From the NCBI RefSeq assembly GCF_013393345.1, contig NZ_QJRF01000061.1, forward strand, positions 372,001-436,000: a DNA stretch of 64,000 nucleotides, in the 5' to 3' direction. Both the position numbers and the translations under genes were made by a program. How positions within the stretch are numbered: position 1 is the first letter of the stretch; each line of letters starts with the position of its first letter. The stretch comes from Pseudomonas taiwanensis (GTDB lineage Bacteria; Pseudomonadota; Gammaproteobacteria; Pseudomonadales; Pseudomonadaceae). Positions 15,747 through 24,405 of the stretch are shown piece after piece. The notes under the pieces are model-generated. The model did not search any database. It was given only the letters and a program-made list of their open reading frames with translations, and was not told the origin of the DNA.

Positions 15747-16830
15747 GACCCTGTTCCTCCCTGCGGGCGACCCGTTCAAGGAGCATTTCGCGTTGTTCGC
15801 CAAGGGCGGCTGGCCAGCGTGCGTAGACGTGGTCGAGTACCGACTCCACCGGCTGGATTCCAGTGCCTTCGAAGTTATCCACCGCAACCTGCACCTGACG
15901 CTGGCACTCGGCGATCAGCGCCTGCTCGCGTCCCTCATCCCAGACCTTGTGGCTGGCAAGGAACGCCTGCATGCGCTTGATGGGTTCGTCCTGCCAGGCC
16001 GCCTTGACCTCGTCGGCACTGCGGTAGCGGGTGGCGTCATCGGCGGTGGTGTGGTCGCCCAGGCGGTAGCTCATGCACTCCAGCAGTATCGGTCCCTTGC
16101 CGTGGCGAGCACGGTCCAGTGCCCACTGCACACGGTCGTAGACGGCGAGCACGTCGTTACCGTCCACCTGTTCGCCATGGAAGCCGGCACCGATCGCCTT
16201 CTGCGCCAGGGTCGGCGCGCCGCTCTGGATGCGCCGGGGTACGGAAATGGCCCATTGGTTGTTGTTCACCACGAAGACCACTGGCAACTGCCAGGCGCCG
16301 GCCACGTTCAGGGCTTCGAGGAAGTCGCCCTTGCTGGTGGCGCCATCGCCGCAGGTGGTTACCACGGCGCGATGCTGACCACGAATCTTGATCGCTGTCG
16401 CCACGCCGCAGGCATGCAGGGACTGGGTGGCGATGGGCACGCAGATGGGGAAGTCCTCTTTCGAGCGCGGGCCCTGGAAATCGCTGCCACGTTCGTCGCC
16501 GCCCCAGTAAAGGAGGATTTCCTCCATGCGCACGCCGCGCATCAACTGCACGGCGGTATCACGGTAATACGGCACCAGCACGTCTTCGGCGCGCATCAGG
16601 CTGCCGATGGCGACGCCAATCGCTTCCTGGCCGAGGGTCGGCGCGTAGGTGCCGATACGGCCGGTGCGCTGCAGGGCCACCGCCTTCTGGTCGAACAGAC
16701 GGGTCAGCACCATGCGGCGGTAGAGATCGGTGAGCAGGTTGAAGTCGTCGGCCCAGACCGGCAGTTCACCGACCAGTCGCCCCTCGGGGTCGAGGAAGCG
16801 GGTATAGGGCAACTCGATTCGATTGGACAT
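15739..16830 (-). CDS. 2-oxoacid dehydrogenase E1 component, alpha subunit
   Basis: 363 aa with the thiamine-diphosphate motif from GDGATSKGDFLEALN (about 161) to NNN (about 191), the LGQEAI region and the YRLGDHTTADDATRYR phosphorylation-loop-like segment. It carries the ThDP site of the E1 heterotetramer together with the beta subunit. It lies 90 bp downstream of the leucine dehydrogenase and overlaps the beta gene. Annotated in relatives as pyruvate dehydrogenase E1; by context a branched-chain 2-oxoacid complex is at least as likely. Confidence 0.9.
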   Translation of the reverse strand: MSNRIELPYTRFLDPEGRLVGELPVWADDFNLLTDLYRRMVLTRLFDQKAVALQRTGRIGTYAPTLGQEAIGVAIGSLMRAEDVLVPYYRDTAVQLMRGVRMEEILLYWGGDERGSDFQGPRSKEDFPICVPIATQSLHACGVATAIKIRGQHRAVVTTCGDGATSKGDFLEALNVAGAWQLPVVFVVNNNQWAISVPRRIQSGAPTLAQKAIGAGFHGEQVDGNDVLAVYDRVQWALDRARHGKGPILLECMSYRLGDHTTADDATRYRSADEVKAAWQDEPIKRMQAFLASHKVWDEGREQALIAECQRQVQVAVDNFEGTGIQPVESVLDHVYARWPAALGEQREMLLERVARREEQGHE

Positions 16831-16920
16831 GGCATCTCTCCTTACACCTTGTGGGTGCCTGTCGAGGCCCGGGGCTTGTGGCTCCGGGAATGAGCCAGGC
16901 GGGCCGCTGGTGGCGGCCGT

Positions 16921-17940
16921 TCAGCCGAACAGCAAGCGCTCGGCCAGGGCGTCGGCGACCCGCGCGGGGGATCGCTTGTCGGCCTGGGCGTGCGCGTAGA
17001 TCTCGGTGAGGCGCTGGCTGATCCGCGACAGGTGTGCGGTGATCGCCGGCAGACTTTCGCCCTTGTGCTTGAGGGCGACGTAGATGAGCCCGCCGGAGTT
17101 GATCACATAGTCCGGCGCATAAAGGATGCCGCGTGCTTCCATCTCGTCGGCGATATCGGGGCTGGCGAGCTGGTTGTTGGCCGCACCGGCCACCGCCGCG
17201 CAACGCAACTGCCCCACGGTCTGGGCGTTGAGCACGCCACCCAGGCCGCAGGGCGCGAGGATGTCGCACGGCGTCGTGAGGAAGGCATCGCTGGCTACCG
17301 GATGGGCGCCCAGTTGTTCCATCGCCAGTTGCACGCGTCCGGCATCGAGGTCGCTGACCAGCAATTCCGCACCGACCGCGTGAAGCTGCTCGGCAAGCGC
17401 ATAACCGACATGGCCGAGTCCCTGGACGGCAACGCGCAGACCTTCCAGGTCGTCGCTGCCAAGGCGTGCATGGGCCGTGGCGCGAATGCCGGCGAACACG
17501 CCGAGAGCGGTGTGCGGCGAGGGATCGCCAGCCGCGGTGGTGCTGGTGACGTGACCGGTTTGCTGGGCGATGCAGTCCATGTCGGCGCTGGAGGTGCCGC
17601 TGTCCACGGCGGTGATATAGCGGCCGCCCAGGGACTCGATCATCCGCCCGAAGGCTTCGAACAAGGCGGCGCGGTCATTCACGTGGGCGGGCCGGATGAT
17701 CACGGCCTTGCCGCCGCCCTGGTCAAGGCCGGCCAGGGCGGCCTTGCAGCTCATGCCCTGGGCGAGGCGGATCGCATCGCGAATGGCACTTTCATCATCC
17801 GGGTAGGCGAGATAGCGACAACCGCCCAAGGCTGGGCCGAGGCGCGTGTTGTGGATGGCGATGATGGCCTTGAGTCCGGTGGCGGGATCATTGGCGAGGT
17901 GCAACGCCTCCAACCGGGCGGTTTCCATCATGGCGAACAT
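16921..17940 (-). CDS. ldh: Leucine / Glu-Leu-Phe-Val dehydrogenase
   Basis: 339 aa, length and motifs of leucine dehydrogenase: LGPALGGCRYL, catalytic-region lysines at about 66 (MSCKAALAG) and 78 (QGGGKAVI), the DSGTSSADMD segment and a Rossmann motif VAVQGLGHVG. It reversibly deaminates leucine, valine or isoleucine to the 2-oxoacids with NAD. The ATG at 17940 has GGAAGGGAG upstream; the frame beyond is not used. As first gene before E1alpha, E1beta and E2 it suggests a branched-chain amino acid route through deamination to acyl-CoA. Confidence 0.88.
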   Translation of the reverse strand: MFAMMETARLEALHLANDPATGLKAIIAIHNTRLGPALGGCRYLAYPDDESAIRDAIRLAQGMSCKAALAGLDQGGGKAVIIRPAHVNDRAALFEAFGRMIESLGGRYITAVDSGTSSADMDCIAQQTGHVTSTTAAGDPSPHTALGVFAGIRATAHARLGSDDLEGLRVAVQGLGHVGYALAEQLHAVGAELLVSDLDAGRVQLAMEQLGAHPVASDAFLTTPCDILAPCGLGGVLNAQTVGQLRCAAVAGAANNQLASPDIADEMEARGILYAPDYVINSGGLIYVALKHKGESLPAITAHLSRISQRLTEIYAHAQADKRSPARVADALAERLLFG

Positions 17941-18105
17941 GGCGGGCTCCCTTCCTGACGTTAAGGGCCAGTATAGGCCGAGCTGCGCCACCCGCCCCCT
18001 TGCATGCGGACATAAGCCAAGGCCCCGAGATAACCGCTGCGCGTGCCACTACTGGACGAAAATCAACCAGTTGGCTACAAGGAATCAATCCGTCGGAGAT
18101 ACCCC

Positions 18106-18909
18106 ATGGACCCGCGCCAACACTGTCTCGCCTGCCTCGAACGCGACCCTCCCGCGATGCTGGAGGCGGCGCTGTGGATTGCTGCCGAACACGATCCGCG
18201 GCTCGAGCCCGAACAGGTACTGCGCGATTTCGGCGCGCTCCTGCAACTGGTCGCCGTCGGCCTGCCGCAACTGCCGCCGGCGGAACTGGCGCAGCCCCTG
18301 CTGCGGCGCCTGAATGAACTGGACTTCCACGAAGACGACGAAATGCCCCTTCGTCCGCGAGCGGCCCTGCTGCCCCAGGTGCTGGCAACACGACGAGGCC
18401 AGCCGTTGTCCCTGGCGTTGATTGCCCTGGAGCTGGCTTCCCGACTGGGCATTCCGCTGGTCGGGGTGAATTTCCCCGGCCACTTCCTGCTGCGCGTGCC
18501 CACCGCCGACCACCTGCTCGACCCGAGCAGCGGTCGCCGGCTCTATACCCGTGACTGCCGGGACCTGCTGGTGCGCGTGCAAGGTCCGCAGGCCGAACTC
18601 AAGGCCGCGCACCTGCAGACCGCCAGTCCCGGAGACATGATCCAGCGCCTGTCACGCAACCTCTGCCAGCTGCACCGCGAAGCAGGTGAATTCCTCGCTG
18701 CCCTGAAGGATGCCGAGCGCGTGCTGCTGCTCGGACCGCCGAGCATGCACGACCACCTGGTGCGCGCCGACATCTACCAGCGCCTGGACTGCCCCCAGGC
18801 CGAGCGCTATGACCTGGAACGCGCCCTGCTGCTCTGCGACAACCCGGCCCAGCACCTGCAGCTGGCCCAGCGCCTGCGCAGGCTGGCGCATGTTCAGCCG
18901 TTGCATTGA
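18106..18909 (+). CDS. SirB1 family protein (transglutaminase-like, TPR)
   Basis: 267 aa. The middle carries the SirB1/Transglut_core2 signature (LATRRGQPLSLALIALELA, GVNFPGHFLLR, LLDPSSGRR), in which a Cys of true transglutaminases is not evident. The C-terminal third is TPR-like (LAALKDAERVLLLGP). Family function is unknown; SirB1 was once linked to invasion-gene regulation in Salmonella. The ATG at 18106 with CGGAG upstream is chosen over an in-frame ATG at 18043. Divergent from the ldh operon. Confidence 0.85.
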   Translation: MDPRQHCLACLERDPPAMLEAALWIAAEHDPRLEPEQVLRDFGALLQLVAVGLPQLPPAELAQPLLRRLNELDFHEDDEMPLRPRAALLPQVLATRRGQPLSLALIALELASRLGIPLVGVNFPGHFLLRVPTADHLLDPSSGRRLYTRDCRDLLVRVQGPQAELKAAHLQTASPGDMIQRLSRNLCQLHREAGEFLAALKDAERVLLLGPPSMHDHLVRADIYQRLDCPQAERYDLERALLLCDNPAQHLQLAQRLRRLAHVQPLH

Positions 18910-18963
18910 AGGGCCCCCATCGGCTCGGGCATGCTTTGCGCTTCTCTTCGCCATGACCGTCCC

Positions 18964-19755
18964 ATGAGTGCCCACGATCAAGTTCCCGATCCCCTGACCG
19001 CCGCCACCCGTGACGTGGTGATGCGCTACCACCTGAGCTGGAAGGCCCGTGACATCGAGGCCGTCCTCGCGCTTTACCATCCTGAGCTGGAATACAACGA
19101 CTTCTTCCAGAATCGCTGCATGCACCGCGAAGACATGCGCAACTACCTGCTCGCCACCATGCCCAGCGGCCCGGAAGATTTCCTCGAACACAACGACCGC
19201 ATCCGCATCGATGGCGACACCGCGTTCATCCAGTACGCCATCAGCGTCGCCGGCGGCGGCACCTTCCGCGCCAGCGAAGCCATCACCGTGCGCGACGGAC
19301 TGATCTGGCGGATCAACGAATATGCCCTGCTGGTACAACCGGCCGCCCAGCCCGGCAAGGGCCCGTCGCAACGTCCGGCGGCCAGCCGCCTCGGCCTTTC
19401 GGCACGGCAGATGGGCATGCTGGCGCGGGACATCGAGGAATATTTCCAGAGTTCCCAGCCCTACCTCGACCCCAGCCTGGACCTGCACCAGGTGGCGAGC
19501 GCAACCGGCTATACCCGGAACCAGATTTCCTACCTGCTGAACCAGATGCTCGGCCAGAGCTTCTACCAGTACGTCAACCAGGCGCGCCTGCTGCACCTGC
19601 TCGAACTGCTGAAAACCGCCGTGCCGCCGGTGCGCATCGACGAACTGGCCTTCAGTGCCGGTTTCAACTCCCTTTCCGCCTTCTACCGCTGTTTCCGCCA
19701 GCACACCGGGCTGTCGCCGAAGGCGTACCTCAAGGGGGCGCACGGACGTTCGTAG
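18964..19755 (+). CDS. AraC-type regulator with N-terminal SnoaL-like domain
   Basis: About 263 aa. Residues 10-125 form an NTF2/SnoaL-like fold (RDVVMRYHLSWKARDIEAVL, YHPELEYNDFFQNR), a likely small-molecule pocket. The C-terminus is an AraC double HTH (VASATGYTRNQISYLLNQML, LAFSAGFNSLSAFYRCFRQH). This fusion is uncommon among AraC proteins. The stop TAG is provided by the repeat beginning at 19751. No Shine-Dalgarno is clear; an in-frame upstream start at 18931 is possible. The next gene, an FAD oxidoreductase, is a candidate target. Confidence 0.87.
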   Translation: MSAHDQVPDPLTAATRDVVMRYHLSWKARDIEAVLALYHPELEYNDFFQNRCMHREDMRNYLLATMPSGPEDFLEHNDRIRIDGDTAFIQYAISVAGGGTFRASEAITVRDGLIWRINEYALLVQPAAQPGKGPSQRPAASRLGLSARQMGMLARDIEEYFQSSQPYLDPSLDLHQVASATGYTRNQISYLLNQMLGQSFYQYVNQARLLHLLELLKTAVPPVRIDELAFSAGFNSLSAFYRCFRQHTGLSPKAYLKGAHGRS

Positions 19756-19830
19756 GTTGGTCCGAGCAGAGCGAGGCCCAACGATGGGGCTGGGAGTCGT
19801 TGGGCTTCGCGGGCTCAGCACCAACCTACG
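19751..19830. repeat. GTAGGTTGG palindromic repeat, complete copy
   Basis: Starts CGTAGGTTGGTCCGAGC and ends CAGCACCAACCTACG, with an inner GGCCCAACG / CGTTGGGCTTC pair. Its first bases supply the stop codon of the AraC gene (19753-19755). Confidence 0.8.
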
Positions 19831-19939
19831 CGTTTCCTTCTCGCGCATCCCGCATTCCCAGCGTGCCCGCGCACACGACAAGCGCCCTGCCACCCTCTAG
19901 CCTTGCCAGCCACAACAACCTGCCAACGGGAACCTGCCT

Positions 19940-21346
19940 ATGCGGAACTGGCGCTCGATCAGCCTGTGGATGGACACGCTCGATGAAGACATCAAGCCAA
20001 GGCCGGCGCTGTCCGGCTCGCACGAGGTGGATGTGGCGATCATCGGCGCCGGCTACACCGGCCTGTGGACGGCCTACTACCTGAAGCGTCATTCCCCCGA
20101 GCTGAAGATTGCCATCGTCGAGGCGCAGTTCGCCGGCTTCGGCGCCAGCGGCCGCAATGGCGGCTGGCTGATGGGCAACCTGCTGGGCGAGGACCGTGCC
20201 CTGGCGCCGCTGCCGGCCGACGTGCGCAAGGCGTCCTTCGACCTGCTGCATGGCATTCCCGATGAAGTGGCCGAGGTGCTGCAGCGCGAAGGCATCGATT
20301 GCGACTTCCGCAAGGGTGGCATCCTCTACTGCGCCGCCCGTTACCCGGAGCAGGAAAAGCGCCTGCGCGATCAGTTGGCGGACCTGCATGCCGAAGGCCT
20401 CGACGAATCCGACTACCGCTGGATGAGCCCCGAAGAGCTGAATGGCCAGCTCCGCGTGACCAACCCCTACGGCGGCATCTTCACCCCGCACTGCGCCACC
20501 ATCCAGCCGGCCCGACTGGTGCGCGGACTGGCCCGGGCGGTGGAGCGCCTGGGCGTGCAACTGTTCGAGCAGAGTCCCGCCACCGACTGGCAACCGGGGC
20601 TGGTGCGCACTGGCCAGGGCGAACTCAAGGCCCATTGGGTGGTGCCGGCCGTCGAAGGCTATGCCGCCAGCTTGCCGCCGCTGGGCAAGTACCAGCTGCC
20701 GGTACAAAGCCTGCTCATCGCCACGGAACCGCTGAGCGACGCGCAATGGGCGGAGATCGGCCTGGAACATGGCCAGGCCTTCAGCGAGAGCAGCCGCCAG
20801 GTCACCTATGCACAACGCACCGCCGACAACCGCCTGGCCTTCGGCGCCAGGGGCGGCTATCGCTTCGGTGGCCGCTTGCGGGAGGACTTCCAACTCACCG
20901 AGGACGAGGTCGGCCTGCGTCGCTACCTGCTCGGCGAACTCTTCCCGCAACTGCGCAACGTGGGCATCACCCATAGCTGGGGCGGCAACCTGGGCATGGC
21001 GCGACGCTTCCGTCCGCACATGCTGGTGGACCGCAGCAACGGCATCGCGCTGTCCGGCGGCTACGGTGGCGAGGGTGTCGGCGCCAGCAATCTGGGGGGG
21101 CGAACCCTGGCCGACCTGATCCTCGGCAAGGAAACCCTGCTCACCCGCCAGCCCTGGGTTCTCGGCGATGGCCCGCTGAAGCGCCTCAGTACCTGGGAGC
21201 CGGAACCCTGCCGCTGGCTCGGCTACAACGCCATCATCCGCAGCTTCGTCCACGAGGATCGGGTGCTGGCCGATCCCCACAGCGCGCCCTGGCGCCGGGC
21301 CATGGCGATGAAACTGGCCAGCGTCATGGAAGGCCTGATGCGCTGA
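19940..21346 (+). CDS. FAD-dependent oxidoreductase of the DAO / gamma-glutamylputrescine oxidase type
   Basis: 468 aa. FAD-binding GxGxxG at about 34-39 (VAIIGAGYTGLWTAYYLK), the FGASGRNGGWLMGN covalent-flavin-family segment, and a C-terminal LSGGYGGEGVGASNLGGR. These fit the D-amino-acid-oxidase fold of PuuB/OrdL-like amine oxidases, which oxidise an amine or amino acid with oxygen. It is followed 75 bp later by a cupin gene in the same direction. The substrate is not evident. The sequence is unlike typical PauB at the N-terminus (MRNWRSISLWMDTL). Confidence 0.85.
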   Translation: MRNWRSISLWMDTLDEDIKPRPALSGSHEVDVAIIGAGYTGLWTAYYLKRHSPELKIAIVEAQFAGFGASGRNGGWLMGNLLGEDRALAPLPADVRKASFDLLHGIPDEVAEVLQREGIDCDFRKGGILYCAARYPEQEKRLRDQLADLHAEGLDESDYRWMSPEELNGQLRVTNPYGGIFTPHCATIQPARLVRGLARAVERLGVQLFEQSPATDWQPGLVRTGQGELKAHWVVPAVEGYAASLPPLGKYQLPVQSLLIATEPLSDAQWAEIGLEHGQAFSESSRQVTYAQRTADNRLAFGARGGYRFGGRLREDFQLTEDEVGLRRYLLGELFPQLRNVGITHSWGGNLGMARRFRPHMLVDRSNGIALSGGYGGEGVGASNLGGRTLADLILGKETLLTRQPWVLGDGPLKRLSTWEPEPCRWLGYNAIIRSFVHEDRVLADPHSAPWRRAMAMKLASVMEGLMR

Positions 21347-21420
21347 ACGACGCGAAATTCACTACACCCATTCGCGAGCAGAGCTCGCTCCTACATTCAG
21401 GCCTGTGCGGAGCCAACACC

Positions 21421-21765
21421 ATGAAAGCCACCTTGCTGAAGAACACCCACGAAATGCCCCTGTCCGACCCGAGCCCGGTCGCGGTACCCGTGGGCGAGCC
21501 CGTGCCCCATACCCGCGTGCACTCGGTAGAGCGCACCGACAATGTGGAAACCGGCGTCTGGGAATGCAGCCCCGGCCGCTTCCGCCGGCAGATCGTCGAG
21601 CAGGAGTTCTGCCACTTCACCCATGGCAGCTGCACCTTCACCCCGGACGGTGGCGAGCCCATCGAGATCAAGGCGGGCGACGCCCTGCTGCTGCCGGCCA
21701 ACAGCCTGGGCATCTGGGATGTGAAGGAAACCCTGCGCAAGACCTACGTGATCATTTCGCGCTGA
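21421..21765 (+). CDS. Cupin domain protein (DUF861 type)
   Basis: 114 aa, one cupin barrel: VETGVWECSPGRFRRQIVEQ, FCHFTHGSCTFTPDGGEPIE and AGDALLLPANSLGIWDV match the EutQ-like DUF861 cupin. The usual first-motif glutamate and histidine are partly retained. It follows the FAD oxidoreductase and probably shares its transcript; the pair often occurs together in pseudomonads. Function unknown, possibly binding or turning over the oxidase product. Confidence 0.85.
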   Translation: MKATLLKNTHEMPLSDPSPVAVPVGEPVPHTRVHSVERTDNVETGVWECSPGRFRRQIVEQEFCHFTHGSCTFTPDGGEPIEIKAGDALLLPANSLGIWDVKETLRKTYVIISR

Positions 21766-21987
21766 TTGGGTCGCCGGGAGCCGAACTCCTGTGGGGGCGA
21801 ATTCATTCGCCAAGCAGGCCGAAGGGCTGCCCTGAGACACTCCAAGCCTGACTGATGCATCCCTCACCCCCGGCCCCTCTCCCCGGGGGAGAAGGGTGAC
21901 TCGCGCCTGGCACGACGAAGTTATCCTGATGCCAGCGCTTAGCTTCCCGGTTTTCAGAAAAGTCGCAGCGAGCAGCAACCCACGGTC
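21766..21987. repeat. Intergenic repeats between cupin and enoyl-CoA hydratase genes
   Basis: Contains TGTGGGGGCGAATTCATTCG (about 21791-21810) and CCTCACCCCCGGCCCCTCTC (about 21862-21881) units of the families seen elsewhere. No ORF of note. Confidence 0.65.
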
Positions 21988-22761
21988 TCAATCGCCGAAA
22001 CTGCCATGCCGCCCCTGTCCCGCCTTGAAGGAGTGTGCGCCGGCCAGTGTTTCCCCGCTGTGGATAACCTCCATCCCACCGGCGAATTCGTTGGCGATGG
22101 CCGCCTCGAACGGCAATGTCCACTGGGCATAGGCGCTGGCGCGGTCAGCCAGCATGCAGCGTTGAGGAAAGGCCGCAAGCGTATGGGCCAGCTCCTCGGC
22201 TTCGGCACGGGCCTGCCCTTTTGGCACGACTCTATTGGCCAGGCCGATTGCCAGGGCTTCCTGTGACTTCACCGGGCGTCCGGTCAGGATCAGGTCCAGC
22301 GCCCGACCCTGGCCGACGATGCGCGGCAGGCGCACCGTGCCGCCGTCGATCAGCGGCACACCGAAGCGCCGGCAGAACACCCCGAACACCGCATCCTCGG
22401 CCATCACCCGCAAATCGGCCAGCAGCGCCAGCTCCATGCCACCGGCCACCGCGTGGCCCTCGATGGCGGCGATCAGGGGTTTATCCAGCTGCATGCGGCT
22501 CGGCCCCATCGGGCCATCGCCTTCGGCCTCCAGCCGATTGCGCCGCGTGCCATCGTCAGCCACGGCGCCCAGGTCGGCGCCCGCGCAGAAGGTGCCGCCC
22601 GCCCCGGTGAGCACAGCCACCCGAGCGTCGTCGTCCTGCTCGAAGGCGCGAAGCGCGGCCGCCAGGGCGTCGGCAGTGGGACGGTCGACGGCGTTGCGGA
22701 CATCGGGACGGTCGATGATGAGCGTGGTGACTGGGCCATTCTTCTCGACTTTGATGTTCAT
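21988..22761 (-). CDS. Enoyl-CoA hydratase/isomerase family (crotonase)
   Basis: 257 aa crotonase. It has the oxyanion-hole segments GTFCAGADL and IEGHAVAGGMELAL, and the C-terminal part carries VVPKGQARAEAEELAH. Crotonases hydrate or isomerise acyl-CoA thioesters; here the second catalytic glutamate position reads as Asp/Gly in PLIDGGTVRLP, so the exact reaction is open. The ATG at 22761 has GGAG upstream, while the longer frame to 22941 includes repeat sequence. It lies downstream of the SDR gene at 23017-23928 on the same strand but behind a terminator and a repeat. Confidence 0.87.
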   Translation of the reverse strand: MNIKVEKNGPVTTLIIDRPDVRNAVDRPTADALAAALRAFEQDDDARVAVLTGAGGTFCAGADLGAVADDGTRRNRLEAEGDGPMGPSRMQLDKPLIAAIEGHAVAGGMELALLADLRVMAEDAVFGVFCRRFGVPLIDGGTVRLPRIVGQGRALDLILTGRPVKSQEALAIGLANRVVPKGQARAEAEELAHTLAAFPQRCMLADRASAYAQWTLPFEAAIANEFAGGMEVIHSGETLAGAHSFKAGQGRHGSFGD

Positions 22762-22800
22762 GACGGGGCTCCAGGGCAGGCAAAAGTGGGGCAGCTCTTT

Positions 22801-22897
22801 TGTGGGGGCGATTTCAATCGCTATGCAGGCCGCAGGTCTGCCGCTTGAGGTATTTGGGGCTGCTGCGCAGCCCATTGCGAATGAATTCGCCCCCACA
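22801..22897. repeat. TGTGGGGGCGA inverted repeat pair
   Basis: TGTGGGGGCGATTTCAATCG opens the element and CGAATGAATTCGCCCCCACA closes it, about 97 bp in all, with GCAGGCCGCAGG and GCTGCGCAGC units between. The same arrangement is at 48199-48297. Confidence 0.75.
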
Positions 22898-22923
22898 AGA
22901 TGTTCAGGCCGGCACCGCATCAA

Positions 22924-22951
22924 TGAAAAGGCCGGCAACAAGGCCGGCCTT
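22924..22951 (-). terminator. Terminator downstream of the SDR gene
   Basis: AAGGCCGGC (22928-22936) pairs with GCCGGCCTT (22943-22951) around a 6-nt loop; on the minus strand a short T run (complement of the As at 22925-22928) follows. Confidence 0.65.
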
Positions 22952-23016
22952 CAACATAGTGCTTCCCCGCAGGAATGTTCAGCCCGCTGGCGGAACTGCC
23001 CCGGTGAACGGCGGGA

Positions 23017-23928
23017 TCAGAGGGCGTACTTCTGCAGGTTGGCCATCATCTCGCGCAGGGCTTCGACGTTGTCCGCCGGGTGCGCCGCGCCTTCGAAGTC
23101 GCAGATGGTCTTCCAGTTGGCCGCCACGTCCTCGGCGTCGAAGCCGGCCTTGGGGTCGAAGCCGAAGCCCAGGCTGCGCTCCCAGCGCACCTTGCCGATC
23201 CAGCCGCCGCCCACTTCGAACAGGCCGGAGGTTTCCTGGCACTGCTCGCTGCCGAGGAACACCACCAGCGGGCTGACCAGTTCAGGCTTCAGCTGCTCGA
23301 ACACCTGCGGCGGGATCAGGCCTTCGGTCATGCGGGTGCCGCCGGTGGGGGCAATGGCGTTGACCAGGATGTTGTTCTTGCGGCCTTCGATGGCCAGGTT
23401 GCGGGTCAGGCCATAGAGGCCGAGCTTGGCCATGCCGTAGTTGGACTGGCCGAAGTTGCCGTAGATGCCCGAGGTGGACGAGGTGAAGATGACGCGACCG
23501 TAGTTCTGCTCGCGCAGGTGCGGCCAGGCGGCGCGGGTGACCTTGTAGGCGCCTTCGACGTGGACCTTGTAGACCAGCTCCCAGTCGGCGTCTTCCATCT
23601 TGTGGAAGGTCTTGTCACGCAGGATGCCGGCGTTGTTCACCACCACGTCGACGCGGCCGAAGTGGTCGAGGGCAGCCTGGACGATCTTCTCGCCATCGGT
23701 CACCGAGTCGTGGCTGGCCACGGCGGTGCCGCCAGCTTCGCGAATCTCCGCTACCACGCGGTCAGCCGCCGAGGCGTTGGCGCCTTCGCCGTGGGTGCTG
23801 CCACCCAGGTCGTTGACCACCACGCGGGCGCCGTGACGGGCGAACTGCAGCGCGTGGGCGCGGCCAAGGCCACCACCGGCGCCGGTGACGATTACGACTT
23901 TGTCTTGGAAGCGGATTGCATCGCTCAT
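23017..23928 (-). CDS. SDR-family 3-hydroxyacyl-CoA-type dehydrogenase
   Basis: 303 aa. Cofactor motif [27 protein letters not shown], catalytic Ser in VIFTSSTSGIYG and Tyr/Lys in SNYGMAKLGLYG. The sequence resembles the dehydrogenase part of peroxisomal multifunctional enzyme type 2 (with a C-terminal extension GGGWIGKVRWERS), so oxidation of 3-hydroxyacyl-CoA is likely. It neighbours a crotonase, an alpha/beta hydrolase and an aldolase-fold gene on the same strand, suggesting catabolism of an unusual acid. GGAG-like sequence upstream of ATG. Confidence 0.9.
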   Translation of the reverse strand: MSDAIRFQDKVVIVTGAGGGLGRAHALQFARHGARVVVNDLGGSTHGEGANASAADRVVAEIREAGGTAVASHDSVTDGEKIVQAALDHFGRVDVVVNNAGILRDKTFHKMEDADWELVYKVHVEGAYKVTRAAWPHLREQNYGRVIFTSSTSGIYGNFGQSNYGMAKLGLYGLTRNLAIEGRKNNILVNAIAPTGGTRMTEGLIPPQVFEQLKPELVSPLVVFLGSEQCQETSGLFEVGGGWIGKVRWERSLGFGFDPKAGFDAEDVAANWKTICDFEGAAHPADNVEALREMMANLQKYAL

Positions 23929-24033
23929 GGGCTGGGCTCCTTGGCAGGCCTGGGTATGCGCCGAGTCTCCGGCAGCTCACCCCGGCCCCACAAGAATCGG
24001 AGCCGCCATGAATGGTGCCCGATAAGGGCGACG

Positions 24034-24285
24034 CTACTTGATCGGGATGAACAGGCAGCCGTGCGGACGGAGTTTGAACAGCCACCAGTGATAGCTGTGG
24101 CAGAGCAGCGCCAGCAGTCCCGCGGCCAGCAGGCAAGCGCCGGCGGCCAGCCAGGTCCACAGGCCCGGCTGGCGCAGCACCGCGTAGCCGATCAGGCTGA
24201 TTCCGGCGATGAGCAGGAGGGCCGCGGTGGCCGGCCCCAGGGTACGAATGAGGGGATAGAGGAACACCAGAAAGCGGAACAGCAT
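24034..24285 (-). CDS. Small membrane protein of unknown function
   Basis: 83 aa. Two or three hydrophobic stretches (FRFLVFLYPLIRTLGPATAA; ALLLIAGISLIGYAVL; WLAAGACLLAAGLLALLCHSY) and a short basic C-terminal tail. The ATG at 24285 has a GAGG upstream; the longer frame to 24354 is not supported. It lies between the SDR and the alpha/beta hydrolase genes on the same strand. I do not recognise the family. Confidence 0.7.
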   Translation of the reverse strand: MLFRFLVFLYPLIRTLGPATAALLLIAGISLIGYAVLRQPGLWTWLAAGACLLAAGLLALLCHSYHWWLFKLRPHGCLFIPIK

Positions 24286-24405
24286 GATCGAGCCTCGATG
24301 CCGCCGGGCAACCCGTGCCCGGCTAGTGGATGAGGCCGGAAATGCTAGTGGCACGCCGCCAACGACTGGAGACTCCGGCGTCCGAATCGACGCTGGAAAT
24401 TTCCG

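Noticed and set aside
23080-24333. Long plus-strand open frame opposite the SDR gene
   Set aside because: It is the complementary frame of a well-supported SDR gene in high-GC DNA, with no family resemblance and no Shine-Dalgarno. Similar long shadows (3968-5383 minus, 53285-55615 plus, 46133-48199 minus) were also left out.
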